Source: Candidatus Kryptoniota bacterium (GTDB taxonomy: Bacteria > Bacteroidota > Ignavibacteria > Kryptoniales > JAKASW01). From it: a stretch of DNA of 64,000 nt. Of this stretch, positions 26,737 to 36,262 are shown piece by piece (the first letter of the stretch is position 1; every line of letters begins with the position of its first letter). The notes below the pieces were generated by a model. That model made no database searches and was not told where the DNA came from. It saw nothing but the letters and a program-made list of their open reading frames with translations. The translations under genes and the position numbers were made by a program. Where the stretch lies: positions 1 to 64,000 of the forward strand of contig DATCTN010000031.1 in the NCBI GenBank assembly GCA_036567965.1, in the 5' to 3' direction.

Positions 26737-27189
26737 TTAGTAAGTGCCCGCGAAGAGTGACCGTAAATCGAGCGATGTGGCTTTTGATTTGCTGGCGAGT
26801 GCAACGTAAGTCCGACCGAGCATATCTTTACCTGCGCCGAGGACTGTGCTGACGAGACCTATCGCCTCGCCATAATCCGCGGGTGGAAGGTTCTTCATGA
26901 TAAATTTCCATGTCGCTTCTTCGAGCACGTTGAACGCGGTCTGCACTTCCGAGAGGTCGAACCCCTCGCGGAAGCGTTCGCGGGCTACTTCTTCGGAATG
27001 GGACAGCATTGGTCCGAGGTTCTTCTCCGAGATCGCGCGGACCGTAAGCACGAAGAGCGCTTTCAATTTTTGCCGGTTGTGTTCTTCGCCGGCTTTCTCA
27101 TAGTGGGTGAGATGCGCCCTTGAGAGCGAAGCTTCGGCTTCGGTGAGAATTTCGTTCATTCTTTCGTGAAGCAACTGGCCCAGGTTCAT
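26737..27189 (-). CDS. RsbRD N-terminal-domain-like protein
   Basis: This 150-residue soluble, mostly helical protein begins MNLGQLLHERMNEILTEAEA and contains REGFDLSEVQTAFNVLEEAT, resembling the N-terminal helical bundle of RsbRD/RsbR stressosome proteins. Those proteins usually add a STAS domain; here it is missing, so it is a stand-alone bundle. A role in stress or signal sensing is inferred from the family only. The ilvD gene lies upstream on the same strand, but a functional link is not obvious. Confidence 0.5.
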   Translation of the reverse strand: MNLGQLLHERMNEILTEAEASLSRAHLTHYEKAGEEHNRQKLKALFVLTVRAISEKNLGPMLSHSEEVARERFREGFDLSEVQTAFNVLEEATWKFIMKNLPPADYGEAIGLVSTVLGAGKDMLGRTYVALASKSKATSLDLRSLFAGTY

Positions 27190-27283
27190 GGCAATACTCG
27201 CAAATTTAGTTCAGACGCCGCTGAACAAAATGGAGATCTCTGACAAATCATTTTCCGGATGATCATACGGCCGACCCTAACAA

Positions 27284-28966
27284 TTAAATGCCGTCCGTTA
27301 CACATCCTTCGGACGCAGACGAAACATTTTTGATGTATTTATAGAGCATTCCGCTCGTCGCCCGATACGGCGGAGCGTTCCACCTCCGCAGTCTTTCCGC
27401 TATCACGTGCTCGGGGACATCGAGCACGATCGTATTCTTCTCGGCGTCTATTGTAATCCGATCGCCGTTTTCCACCACTGCGAGGACTCCGCCGGTCTGA
27501 GCTTCGGGAGTTATGTGGCCGACGACGAATCCGTGCGTGCCTCCCGAAAATCTTCCGTCGGTGATTAGTGCGACGCTTTGTCCCAGTCCGGCGCCCATTA
27601 TGGCAGAAGTTATCGTGAGCATCTCACGCATTCCCGGCCCACCCTTCGGTCCTTCGTATCGGATAACGACGACGTCGCCTCCGGCGATCTTCTTTGCCTC
27701 GAGAGCTTTCAAAGTCTCCTCTTCCGAATCGAAAACCTTTGCCGGTCCGGAGAACCTGACCCCCTCCTTGCCCGTAATTTTTGCGACCGCGCCTTCCTTT
27801 GCAAGATTGCCGTAAAGGATTTGTAAATGCCCGGTCTTCTTTATCGGGTCCGAAATCGGATGAATAATTTTCTGTCCGGCTTTGAGATCCGCGACCTTCT
27901 CTATATTTTCTCCGAGAGTTCTCCCAGTTACGGTGATGCAATTACCGTCGAGGAGGCCCTCCTTGAGAAGCATCTTCTGAACTGCGGGTACTCCCCCAAT
28001 GTCGCTGATGTCTTCCATGACGAATTTGCCGCTCGGTTTCAGCTCTGCAATATAGGGAACGCGGTTACTTATCATCTGGAAATCATCTATGTTCAACTTT
28101 ACGCCTACGGATTTTGCCATGGCGATGAGATGAAGCACGGCATTAGTGGACCCGCCCAAGGCGGTGACGAGTGTAATCGCGTTCAGGAATGCCTGTCTTG
28201 TCATGATGTCGCGGGGCTTCAGATCCTTCTCGAGGAGATTGAGGACAGCTTTACCGGCGGCCAGGCACTCTTTTCTCTTCGCATCGCTGTCGGCCGGGAG
28301 TGAAGAGCTGAAAGGCAAAGACATCCCCAGCGTTTCGATCGCAGTTGCCATTGTGTTTGCGGTATACATTCCGCCGCAGGCTCCGGGACCGGGGCAGGCG
28401 TGTTTCACTACTTCGTACATTTCCGACTCTTTGAGATTTCCGGCGATGTACTTACCATAAGATTCAAAAACCGAAACTATATCCAGCTTCTGCCCGTTCA
28501 GATGGCCAGCCCTGATCGTCCCGCCGTAAACCATGAGGCTCGGTCGATTGAGTCTTCCCATGGCTATCAAAGAGCCGGGCATATTCTTGTCGCATCCCGG
28601 GATCGAAATGTTTGCGTCGTACCACTGTGCGCGCATTACCGCCTCAATGGAGTCCGCGATGATTTCTCTCGAGGGAAGGGACGACTTCATTCCCTCGGTG
28701 CCCATCGCAATCCCGTCGCTGACACCGATCGTGTGAAAGATGAGACCAACCATTCCTGCGTCTCGTACGCCTTCCTTCACGACTTTGGCCAACTCGTTCA
28801 GGTGCATGTTGCAGGTGTTACCTTCCCAGCCCATGCTCGCGATGCCGACCTGCGGCTTGCTCATGTCCTCATCCTTCAGGCCGATTCCGTACAACATTGC
28901 CTGTGAAGCGACCTGTGAAATTCTTTGAGTAAGATGCGAGCTATATTTATTCAAGCCGATTTTCAT
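27284..28966 (-). CDS. ilvD: Dihydroxy-acid dehydratase
   Basis: The 560-residue enzyme makes 2-oxoacids from 2,3-dihydroxy acids in valine, isoleucine and pantothenate synthesis. The iron-sulfur ligands are visible at C52 (EGNTCNMH), C125 (PGCDKNMPG) and C197 ([17 protein letters not shown]), and the C-terminal active-site region reads [17 protein letters not shown] followed by PEAQTGG. Length is normal for the family. It is the only branched-chain biosynthesis gene in the window and has no ilv or leu neighbour. No attenuator-type leader peptide was seen in the 158 bases upstream. Confidence 0.95.
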   Translation of the reverse strand: MKIGLNKYSSHLTQRISQVASQAMLYGIGLKDEDMSKPQVGIASMGWEGNTCNMHLNELAKVVKEGVRDAGMVGLIFHTIGVSDGIAMGTEGMKSSLPSREIIADSIEAVMRAQWYDANISIPGCDKNMPGSLIAMGRLNRPSLMVYGGTIRAGHLNGQKLDIVSVFESYGKYIAGNLKESEMYEVVKHACPGPGACGGMYTANTMATAIETLGMSLPFSSSLPADSDAKRKECLAAGKAVLNLLEKDLKPRDIMTRQAFLNAITLVTALGGSTNAVLHLIAMAKSVGVKLNIDDFQMISNRVPYIAELKPSGKFVMEDISDIGGVPAVQKMLLKEGLLDGNCITVTGRTLGENIEKVADLKAGQKIIHPISDPIKKTGHLQILYGNLAKEGAVAKITGKEGVRFSGPAKVFDSEEETLKALEAKKIAGGDVVVIRYEGPKGGPGMREMLTITSAIMGAGLGQSVALITDGRFSGGTHGFVVGHITPEAQTGGVLAVVENGDRITIDAEKNTIVLDVPEHVIAERLRRWNAPPYRATSGMLYKYIKNVSSASEGCVTDGI

Positions 28967-29124
28967 TTCAATTTCTCCTGACGTGAAGTGCTGAATTCAT
29001 CTGTGATAAAATATAAACAATAAGAGGGGTGTTTGCACGGAGACGAGCCGGCGCAGACGGAAATCAGTCCGACATTCCGGCGACCAGCCGCGGAATGTCC
29101 GTCACCAGTCGTGAGGTACCCGCT

Positions 29125-29472
29125 TCAACGCTTGCTTTCGTCCAGGTGGAACTTGTGGATGAACCTGTGAAGGACGGGCGCGAACAGAATCCCTGCCGTG
29201 ACGAGGAAGATTATTCCCGAGAATAGTGCATAAGCGGCGGCAAACAATTTCCCAGCGTCGGTGCGCAGTTCGTTCACGGGGCCCATTCCCCCGAGAATCA
29301 TTGCGGCATTCACAATCGCGTCGATCCAGCCGAGCCCTTCAAGAAAATGATAGCCGAGAATACCCAGCACGAGAGACACTATGACAACGGCAAGTGCAAT
29401 AAGTCCGTGCCGGGCGACCCTTCGAAGGAACGTTCGGAATGGAGCGAGTGGTTCGCTTTTGTGCTCATACAT
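29125..29472 (-). CDS. Small membrane protein with two to three helices
   Basis: The 115-residue protein has hydrophobic segments at about 23-44 (HGLIALAVVIVSLVLGILGY), a weaker one at about 53-67, and another at about 78-100 (AAAYALFSGIIFLVTAGILF), and ends in a basic, His-containing tail HRFIHKFHLDESK. The layout recalls a two-helix channel-like protein, but there is no K+ selectivity signature, so I do not assign a function. It lies between ilvD and the divergent polysaccharide-export gene. Confidence 0.6.
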   Translation of the reverse strand: MYEHKSEPLAPFRTFLRRVARHGLIALAVVIVSLVLGILGYHFLEGLGWIDAIVNAAMILGGMGPVNELRTDAGKLFAAAYALFSGIIFLVTAGILFAPVLHRFIHKFHLDESKR

Positions 29473-29607
29473 GATTATTCGGTCCTCGATGCGATCAATT
29501 TACCAATAATTCTCTTTCCGGTAAAACGATCTCATTAACTTGGATGTCACTTGAGTAAACCGATTTTCTTTCTTACTATTATTCATATTCAATTATGATC
29601 GTGTATA

Positions 29608-31356
29608 ATGCCCAATATGAAAAATCCGTTTAGGCCTGAACGCTTCGGGCTGGCAGCGCTCGTTTTCTATCTGACCGCCGCTTCTTCGTTTGCCCAGTTG
29701 CTGCCCCAGCAGCAACAGCAAACCTCCACGAATCCTCTCCAACAAGGAACGTCGTCGACGCAAATCCCCTCGATGACCTCAAATATGTTCACGTCGAGCG
29801 CGGACTATTTTCGAAGCCTGCAGAGCCAGGCTATGGTGGTACAGCCGCCGCCGTACGACGCACCTGTCGATACAATGAGTTACGTGTTAGGTCCGGGCGA
29901 TGTAACGAATGTCGGGATATGGGGGGCGACACCGCTCTCTTATAATCTCAGTGTGACACCGGAAGGATCGTTGATAATTCCGGGATATGGAGTCATTCGA
30001 GTAGGGGGGAGAACACTGGCCGATGCGAAGAGTAATCTGAGAACCGCCTTGAGCAAGCAATTCAGGAATTCATCCGTCACGCTGACGCTTATCTATCCGC
30101 GCTCATTTTATGTGATGGTGACCGGGAAGGTGAAGGTGCCGGGAAGGTACACCGTCACGTCTTTTGACCGTGTTGACCGTGCGTTCATGCTCGCCAACAT
30201 GCCCAAGAGCAGTGCGGACACGAGCACCGTTTTGCCGGAGTTCTCGCTCAGGAACATTCGACTGATTCACAGAGACGGGACATCGGAGAACGTCGATCTC
30301 CTCAAATGTTACGATGCCGGTGATGTGTCAAGGGATCCCTACTTGCAGAACGGCGATGCCATTGTTGTGTCAAGGGAAAACCTCGAAGCTGGGAGCATCA
30401 GCATTTCGGGCGAGGTGAAGATGGCTGGCAACTTCGAGTACGTTCCCGGCGATAGAGTGAAGGACCTCATCGAATTGTCACAAGGGCTGACCGCGTTGGC
30501 CGATAGCGGACATGGTGAGGTCATAACGATGAATGGCTCGTCATTTGATTATCATACGGTCGACCTGCGGGACTCTTCGGTACTAGAGCAGCCGCTGCCC
30601 GTCAACAGCCGTGTGGTGGTTCCAGTAGTTCGAACCAAGATCAACGATTATTTCGTCTGGGTGTTGGGCGAAGTGAATAAGCCCGGTCTTTATCCGATAT
30701 CCCGTGACTCGACGCGGCTGACCACGTTAGTAGATCTTGCCGGCGGATTCACTCGACATGCTTTACTGAGCGGGGCGCGTTTGTTCAGAGGTGTGGTTAA
30801 ACTCGGAAGTACGAATGTCCCCGCTCAAGTGGACACGGTCTCCATGCTCTTCAGGGCGAGCAATCTGTATTCGGAAGATCTTCCATATCTGTTGCAGGAG
30901 GCGCAGGCCTTCGCCAGTAACGCTGGCGTGTCAGTAGAGTTTGTTAAACTATTTGTTGATCACGAAACGAAGTATGACGTGATCATGAGGTCAGGTGACA
31001 TCGTTTACGTTCCCCCCGACAAGAATTCAATATACATTTTCGGGCAAGTCGCTTCTCCCGGTTACATCGACTTTGATCCGACTTGGAGAATTGACGACTA
31101 CATACGCGCAGCCGGGGGCTTTACCGAAGGGGCCGAGAATGGCGAAGTAAAAGTGATATCCGTCGGAACATTCGAGTGGTTTACCCCTTCTGAGACCAAA
31201 GTGGAGTCCGGCGATTTTATATTCGTGCCTCGCAAACCTATTTTCTCGCGTGATCATACCTGGGACATCACCAGAGATATTATCGGTACGATTGGCGCAG
31301 TTGCTTCGGTAGCGGCGACCGTCTTCCTCGTCATACGAACTGTGCAGGGTAAATAG
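29608..31356 (+). CDS. Polysaccharide export protein with SLBB domains (Wza-like)
   Basis: The 582-residue protein carries an export signal (LAALVFYLTAASSFAQ) and a Gln-rich spacer. A polysaccharide-export domain starts near YVLGPGDVTNVGIWGATPLS, and three SLBB-type segments follow (SISGEVKMAGNFEYVPGDRV, VLGEVNKPGLYPISRD, IFGQVASPGYIDFDPTWRID). It ends in a hydrophobic helix and a short basic tail (VFLVIRTVQGK). Such proteins form the outer-membrane channel for capsule or exopolysaccharide. No glycosyltransferases or Wzc-type gene are adjacent, unusual for this family. TATAAT at 29604-29609 overlaps the annotated ATG, so the ATG at 29617 may be the real start. Confidence 0.85.
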   Translation: MPNMKNPFRPERFGLAALVFYLTAASSFAQLLPQQQQQTSTNPLQQGTSSTQIPSMTSNMFTSSADYFRSLQSQAMVVQPPPYDAPVDTMSYVLGPGDVTNVGIWGATPLSYNLSVTPEGSLIIPGYGVIRVGGRTLADAKSNLRTALSKQFRNSSVTLTLIYPRSFYVMVTGKVKVPGRYTVTSFDRVDRAFMLANMPKSSADTSTVLPEFSLRNIRLIHRDGTSENVDLLKCYDAGDVSRDPYLQNGDAIVVSRENLEAGSISISGEVKMAGNFEYVPGDRVKDLIELSQGLTALADSGHGEVITMNGSSFDYHTVDLRDSSVLEQPLPVNSRVVVPVVRTKINDYFVWVLGEVNKPGLYPISRDSTRLTTLVDLAGGFTRHALLSGARLFRGVVKLGSTNVPAQVDTVSMLFRASNLYSEDLPYLLQEAQAFASNAGVSVEFVKLFVDHETKYDVIMRSGDIVYVPPDKNSIYIFGQVASPGYIDFDPTWRIDDYIRAAGGFTEGAENGEVKVISVGTFEWFTPSETKVESGDFIFVPRKPIFSRDHTWDITRDIIGTIGAVASVAATVFLVIRTVQGK

Positions 31357-31432
31357 GAAACCGATTCGGCCCTTAGGCGGTTTGAACCACAGACAGGCTG
31401 AGGGCGTACTGGCGGGTGTACCTTCGGACAAA

Positions 31433-32473
31433 TTACTTTGCAGGAGCGACTTCCAGAACCACGAAAGAATTCGGCTTCATGGAAGGTCTCGGGCGCGGGT
31501 TGTCCGCGGTCGCCTGCGGCGGTGGGTTGAAGTCGGCTGCCGAGAGGTACAGATGATGTGTAACCGGATCTATCGTTACTGTTCTCGCACTGACTTGTGT
31601 CTGAAGATTCTGGATTACCGTGAAGCTGTCAGGACTTACTTCCTGGACAACGGTGAGAGTCCCTTCGCCGTTTGAGCTGAAGGTGCGCATGAGCTCTGGG
31701 TCGAACGCAGCTCCGTCAACCCGTCCATCGATCGGAAGCGCGGTAATGACTTTCCCGTCAAGCGCGTTCAACACCACCATCTCTTTATTGTGGCACACGG
31801 AGAAGAGCCGGTGGTTCTTCGCGTCTAAAGCAAGCCCGCTCGGGCTTTCCCCCGGCGCCAGCGGCCAGACATGCTCAACTTTCATCGCGGCGGGATCGAT
31901 GGCGTCGATTTCGCTCTTGTCCTCGATGTTGATGTATATCATTCCCGCTCCATCTGATGCGCAGAACTCGGGTCCGCCACTCAGGGGTATCGTCCCGATG
32001 ACTTTGTCGGTCTTCGCGTCGATAACGGTAGAGTTCGACGACCTGCCGTTGCAGGTGAACACGCGATGTGTGAACGGATCATAGAGTATTGCGTCAGGGT
32101 CGCGCCCGGTCACCGCTATCTTTTCGATTACCGATAGAGTCTTCATGTCGAAAACGGTGACAGACGAATCGGCACCGTCGCTCACAAATCCTTTATCGAG
32201 ATCGGCGGCGAGAGCTATGCCGTGGACACCTTTCGTGTCTGGAATTGTGCCGACAAGTTTTTTGCTGTTGATGTTTACGACCTGTACCATTGTACCGCGT
32301 GAAACATAAAGATTTCCGGAAGCAGGATCGATATTCAAATAATCCCAGAAGGTTTCACCAGGTAAATGGATCCTGTCGACCACGCTGTAAGTCGATTGTG
32401 ATGTTTGTGCGTAAACGGATGCTGTAAAGATGAACATCATGACGACGGTCTGGAAAGTAGAAGGCTTTTTCAT
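31433..32473 (-). CDS. Secreted YncE-like beta-propeller protein
   Basis: The 346-residue protein has an export signal (TVVMMFIFTASVYAQ) and about seven repeats of the YVTN/YncE type, each with a pattern such as LYVSRGTMVQVVNINSKKLV, GFVSDGADSSVTVFDMKTL or VFTCNGRSSNSTVIDAKTDK. It probably folds as a seven-bladed propeller in the periplasm or on the surface. These proteins bind metals, DNA or partner proteins; no specific role can be given. It converges on the SLBB gene with a 76-base gap that holds a weak AAACCG/CGGTTT hairpin. Confidence 0.8.
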   Translation of the reverse strand: MKKPSTFQTVVMMFIFTASVYAQTSQSTYSVVDRIHLPGETFWDYLNIDPASGNLYVSRGTMVQVVNINSKKLVGTIPDTKGVHGIALAADLDKGFVSDGADSSVTVFDMKTLSVIEKIAVTGRDPDAILYDPFTHRVFTCNGRSSNSTVIDAKTDKVIGTIPLSGGPEFCASDGAGMIYINIEDKSEIDAIDPAAMKVEHVWPLAPGESPSGLALDAKNHRLFSVCHNKEMVVLNALDGKVITALPIDGRVDGAAFDPELMRTFSSNGEGTLTVVQEVSPDSFTVIQNLQTQVSARTVTIDPVTHHLYLSAADFNPPPQATADNPRPRPSMKPNSFVVLEVAPAK

Positions 32474-32847
32474 TTAGATACTCCTCTGGTTCTTATATCG
32501 AATCTCTGTTTCGTCTTGCGACGAATTCGTTTACGAATATATGTTATGCCACGGCACGCTGCAATTAGAGAAGCAAATTGCCCGGACGTTTTTCTTTGTC
32601 TTAAGTGGATCCTCTGATTTTGTCTTGTCGATTACCGATTAAGAGATTTGACGATGGAACGAGATTGCACGGGGGATGAAAATTTCAGCAAAAGTAAAAA
32701 TCGAATTGACTTTTTAGAGAGTCAAATTTAGTTTCATAATGAGATAGCAAAACGGGTCGTGCGGAAGAAACCGGATTGGGCACTGGGAGGACACGGATGA
32801 GATCGGTTTCCGGAAAGAACGCTGGCCGAAAACAAAAGGAGGGTTAG
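32474..32847. promoter_or_regulatory. Divergent promoter region with a small inverted repeat
   Basis: This 374-base region separates the divergent YncE-like and DUF3276 genes and must hold promoters for both. TTGACT (32706-32711) and AGTCAA (32720-32725) form a 6-bp inverted repeat about 125 bases before the DUF3276 gene; it could be an operator half-site pair. GGAGGG precedes the ATG at 32848. No other gene is visible. Confidence 0.4.
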
Positions 32848-33078
32848 ATGGGTAAAGAAGAATCGGACGGGATCAGGATTCCCGCCGGAAATGGGAGGAT
32901 GTACTTTCTCGATGTGAAGGAAGCTAAGACCGGATCGAAGTACTTGATTTTCTCCGAGAGCAAGAAGAACAAGGAGGGGAAATTCGACAGGCAGAGGATA
33001 ATGGTCTTTGCAGACCACTTCAGGGAAGTATACGACGCGTTGAAGAAGGTCGCGTCCGAATTCGGGATCGGGCCGTAG
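32848..33078 (+). CDS. DUF3276 / PUR-alpha-like small nucleic-acid-binding protein
   Basis: The 76-residue protein has one PUR-type repeat: YFLDVKEAKTGSKYLIFSES then KKNKEGKFDRQRIMVFADHF. This family is widespread in Bacteroidota and relatives and is thought to bind single-stranded DNA or RNA through a beta-beta-beta-beta-alpha unit. AAAGGAGGG lies before the ATG. It precedes the ssb gene on the same strand, which fits a role with single-stranded nucleic acid, though the 214-base gap makes co-transcription uncertain. Confidence 0.8.
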   Translation: MGKEESDGIRIPAGNGRMYFLDVKEAKTGSKYLIFSESKKNKEGKFDRQRIMVFADHFREVYDALKKVASEFGIGP

Positions 33079-33292
33079 ATTGATCGACAGGGGAGATGTC
33101 GCTGAAAAGGTGAGGCAATTCTGGTCCGGAGGGTTGAGGGGAAAAAACATGGACCGACAGGCACACGACGCAATCCTTCGGGATCGGATTGAAATAGACA
33201 TCCTCCCCTGTTAATTTCACTTTAGTTCAGAATCAAGTTTGTCCACGGAATGCTTGCGAAAAGTGATTCCGGAGGCCAGGAAAGGAGTGAAG

Positions 33293-33706
33293 ATGGCAGG
33301 AAAGAGCGTAAACAAAGTCATTCTGATTGGGAATCTAGGGAAAGATCCGGAGCTGAGATACGCTCCCAGCGGATCAGCGGTCGCCACATTCAGTGTTGCA
33401 ACAAACGAGCAATGGAAAGACCAGCAGGGGAACCCACAGGAGCGGACGACGTGGCATAACATAGTAGTCTGGGGAAAACTTGCGGAGATCGCGGCCGAAT
33501 ATTTGAAGAAAGGACGGAAAGTCTACCTCGAAGGGAGAATTCAGTACAGGGATTACGAGGACAAAAGCGGGAACAAGCGATATGTCACGGAGATCGTGGT
33601 CAACGATCTTGTAATGCTTGGATCACGTCCCGAAGGTGAGAAAGAAGAAACCATCCAGAACGAGCAGCCGTCCGCTGCAGAGACCAAGGACGACCTTCCT
33701 TTCTGA
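33293..33706 (+). CDS. ssb: Single-stranded DNA-binding protein
   Basis: From the ATG at 33293, with AAAGGAGTG just upstream, the protein has 137 residues; an upstream in-frame start at 33239 would only add unrelated residues. The OB-fold shows [51 protein letters not shown] and [20 protein letters not shown] short acidic linker leads to the C-terminal tip KDDLPF, the docking tail for replication and repair proteins. It would coat single-stranded DNA in replication. A strong terminator follows at 33736. Confidence 0.95.
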   Translation: MAGKSVNKVILIGNLGKDPELRYAPSGSAVATFSVATNEQWKDQQGNPQERTTWHNIVVWGKLAEIAAEYLKKGRKVYLEGRIQYRDYEDKSGNKRYVTEIVVNDLVMLGSRPEGEKEETIQNEQPSAAETKDDLPF

Positions 33707-33735
33707 CTAATCATCCGACATTCCGATAAGATTCG

Positions 33736-33763
33736 CGGTCGCCGGATTCCGGCGACCGTTTTT
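33736..33763 (+). terminator. Rho-independent terminator after ssb
   Basis: CGGTCGCCGG (33736-33745) and CCGGCGACCG (33749-33758) make a perfect 10-bp GC-rich stem with a 3-base loop, followed directly by TTTTT. It ends ssb transcription. Confidence 0.9.
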
Positions 33764-33839
33764 GTATTCACGCCTGCATAGACATTCGTTCCGAAATTCT
33801 TTAAATTTTTTTGCCTGTCCCTAAACAAGAGAGGAATCA

Positions 33840-34247
33840 ATGAGTTTTCTGAGGATAAGTCACATTGCAATTGCGGTAGACGACCTTGAAACCGCTAAGC
33901 GGGCGTTCGAGACTCTCGTTGGGAATAAGGTCGAGCAAACCGAGGAGGTCCCCGATCAGAAGGTCCGTGTGGGCATGATCCCGGTGGGAGAATCGCGTCT
34001 CGAGCTGGCAGGCCCGACGGATCCATCGTCGACGATCGCGAACTTTATCAGAAAACGCGGAGAAGGAATCCATCACATTTGTTTCGAAGTCGCTGACATC
34101 AAATCGGAACTTGCGCGGCTGAAGCGCGAAGGCTTCCAGCTCATCGACGAGCGGCCCAGACTCGGAGCTGACGGCCACCTGATCGCGTTCGTTCACCCGA
34201 GAACGACGGGAGGAGTACTCGTTGAGCTGAGCGAAAAACTAAAGTAA
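33840..34247 (+). CDS. mce: Methylmalonyl-CoA epimerase
   Basis: The 135-residue protein belongs to the glyoxalase/VOC fold. It begins LRISHIAIAVDDLETAKRAF and has the metal-site segments SRLELAGPTDPSS, GIHHICFEVADI and FVHPRTTGGVLVELSE, with His and Glu ligands typical of the epimerase that interconverts (R)- and (S)-methylmalonyl-CoA. It would link propionyl-CoA with succinyl-CoA. The mutase and carboxylase genes are not in the window. Length and motif order fit the family well. Confidence 0.88.
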   Translation: MSFLRISHIAIAVDDLETAKRAFETLVGNKVEQTEEVPDQKVRVGMIPVGESRLELAGPTDPSSTIANFIRKRGEGIHHICFEVADIKSELARLKREGFQLIDERPRLGADGHLIAFVHPRTTGGVLVELSEKLK

Positions 34248-34360
34248 TTCAAGGATCAAAAACCGAATGCCAAAACTACAACTCAAAAGCCAAATCCACA
34301 ATCGGCCATATGGACTTTTTATTCTAGACTTTTACTTTTTCTCTTGACGTTTGTGGTTTG
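34248..34360. repeat. A-rich then T-rich low-complexity spacer before uvrC
   Basis: The spacer begins with repeated phrases of the type CAAAA/CCAAA (for example CCAAAACTACAACTCAAAAG) and, after a short centre, turns into the opposite strand's flavour (CTTTTACTTTTTCTCTTGAC, TTTGTGGTTTGGGTTT). The two arms are related in composition but not exact complements. The T-rich arm runs up to the uvrC start codons. Confidence 0.45.
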
Positions 34361-34369
34361 GGTTTCCCC

Positions 34370-36256
34370 ATGACTATTCCTACCGAAGACATAAAAGTAA
34401 ACGACATTGGTTTCGAGTTGAAGGAAAAACTTGACAGTCTCCCGCGGCTGCCCGGCGTCTACCAGTTCAAGAACGCAGATGGGAAAGTCATTTACGTCGG
34501 GAAGGCAAAGATCCTCAGGAACCGTGTCCGCTCCTATTTCCAGGTGGGGCATGACCACGATCCGAAGACAAAGGCAATGGTCTCGAAGGCGGCGGATCTC
34601 GAGGTAATCGTTACGGACACGGAGATGGAGGCCCTGATACTTGAAAACACTCTTATCAAGAAACTGAAACCGCGATACAACATCGATCTCCGCGACGACA
34701 AAAGTTATCCGTACATTGTCGTCACGAACGAGCCGTTCCCGAGAGTTTTCGTCACGAGGAAAATCAGGCAGGATGGATCGAGATATTACGGACCGTACAC
34801 GGACGTTAAGACGATGCGCTTCGCACTGAAATCTGTGCGCGACATTTTCCAGATCCGGAGCTGCAGGTTACCGCTGACGGAAGAGGGCGTCCGGAAAAAG
34901 AAATGGAAAGTATGTCTCGATTATCACATCGGCAAATGCGGCGGACCGTGTGAAGGCCTGGTGACCCGCGAAGAGTACCACGAGATGATAACACAGGTCG
35001 AGAAACTCCTCAAAGGTAAGACACGCGATCTGATGGCCCAACTGACCGAGGACATGAAGGGATATTCCGAAAGACTCGAATTCGAAAAAGCGGGCGAGGC
35101 CAAGAAGAAGCTTGACGCGATCACGGTATACACGGAAAAGCAGAAGATGGTTTCGCTGGAGCTCATAGAACGCGACATAATCGCGACAGTAAGCGAAGAC
35201 GATGACGGCTGCGGAGTGATCTTCAAAGTTCGCGACGGCAAGCTGATCGGTAAACAGCACTTCTATCTGTCGAATGTCTCCGGGCGTTCGGAGTCTGAGA
35301 TGATCGAAACCCTCATCGAGAGGTACTACATCAAGGCAGAATACGTTCCGCCGGAAGTGTACCTGTCGGCTGAACCGTCCGACCCCGAGCTCGTCGAAGG
35401 TCTTCTCAGGGAGAAAAGAGGGAGCGCGGTGACCGTCATGGTCCCGGTTGAGGGCGAAGATCTCAAGCTTGTCAGGATGTGCAGGGCAAACGCGAAGTTC
35501 ATGCTCGACGAGCTGAAGATTCAGAAGGAGAAAGGAAAGGAAACGATACCCCACACACTTCAGGCGCTGCAGCGCGAACTTCACCTTCCGGCGGCACCGA
35601 GACGAATTGAGTGTTTCGATAATTCAAACATTCAAGGGAGCGATCCGGTAGCTTCGATGGTCGTATTTGTGGACGGCAAACCTCGCAAAAGCGATTACCG
35701 GAAATTCAAAATAAAAACCGTCGTCGGGCCGGACGACTTCGCGAGCATGGAAGAAGTCATCGAGCGGCGGTACACGCGGACGATCCGGGAAGGAGGTCAG
35801 CTGCCGGACCTTGTCGTCGTTGACGGTGGTAAGGGTCAGTTGTCGTCCGCCGTTGAAGTGCTTAGAAGGATCGGACTTCCAAACCAGCCGATCATCGGAC
35901 TCGCCAAGCGCCTCGAGGAGGTTTTCGTTCCGGGTGAAAGCGAATCCATACTCCTCCCGAAGACCACATCAGCGCTCAAGCTGCTCCAGCATGTTCGCGA
36001 TGAAGCGCACAGGTTCGCGATAACCTTTCATCGTTCGCTCCGCGAGAAGCGGGTTATCTCGACTCAGCTTACGGATATCCGAGGTGTCGGTGAAACTAAG
36101 GCAGCCAGGCTCCTGAGGGAATTCGGATCTGTAAAAAATGTACGTGACGCGTCAGTCGAAGAAATCGCAAAAATTGTCGGGGAGAAAGCGGCGAAAAACA
36201 TTAAATCATATCTGAGCAAAACGGACAGCAAGCAAAAAGTGAAAAGTGAAAAGTGA
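34370..36256 (+). CDS. uvrC: UvrABC system protein C (excinuclease)
   Basis: The 628-residue nuclease makes both incisions in nucleotide excision repair. The GIY-YIG domain is at the start (LPGVYQFKNADGKVIYVGKA, then LRNRVRSYFQ). A Cys-containing segment (CLDYHIGKCGGPCEG), a UVR domain (about residues 200-240), the RNase H-like C-terminal nuclease (CFDNSNIQGSDPVASMVVFV, VVDGGKGQLSSA) and a helix-hairpin-helix end (LTDIRGVGETKAARLLREFG) follow in order. A start at 34358 would add four residues. The last residues (KQKVKSEK) are encoded by a heptamer repeat at 36235. Confidence 0.95.
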   Translation: MTIPTEDIKVNDIGFELKEKLDSLPRLPGVYQFKNADGKVIYVGKAKILRNRVRSYFQVGHDHDPKTKAMVSKAADLEVIVTDTEMEALILENTLIKKLKPRYNIDLRDDKSYPYIVVTNEPFPRVFVTRKIRQDGSRYYGPYTDVKTMRFALKSVRDIFQIRSCRLPLTEEGVRKKKWKVCLDYHIGKCGGPCEGLVTREEYHEMITQVEKLLKGKTRDLMAQLTEDMKGYSERLEFEKAGEAKKKLDAITVYTEKQKMVSLELIERDIIATVSEDDDGCGVIFKVRDGKLIGKQHFYLSNVSGRSESEMIETLIERYYIKAEYVPPEVYLSAEPSDPELVEGLLREKRGSAVTVMVPVEGEDLKLVRMCRANAKFMLDELKIQKEKGKETIPHTLQALQRELHLPAAPRRIECFDNSNIQGSDPVASMVVFVDGKPRKSDYRKFKIKTVVGPDDFASMEEVIERRYTRTIREGGQLPDLVVVDGGKGQLSSAVEVLRRIGLPNQPIIGLAKRLEEVFVPGESESILLPKTTSALKLLQHVRDEAHRFAITFHRSLREKRVISTQLTDIRGVGETKAARLLREFGSVKNVRDASVEEIAKIVGEKAAKNIKSYLSKTDSKQKVKSEK

Positions 36257-36262
36257 GAAGTG
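36235..36262 (+). repeat. Tandem AAAAGTG heptamers at the uvrC stop
   Basis: Three perfect AAAAGTG units and a fourth, AGAAGTG, run head to tail at 36235-36262. They encode the last residues of UvrC and supply its TGA. Further purine-rich words continue towards the SCO1-like gene at 36322. Confidence 0.75.

Noticed and set aside
34868-35584. 238-codon open frame on the minus strand
   Set aside because: It is antisense to uvrC; no motif and no ribosome binding site.
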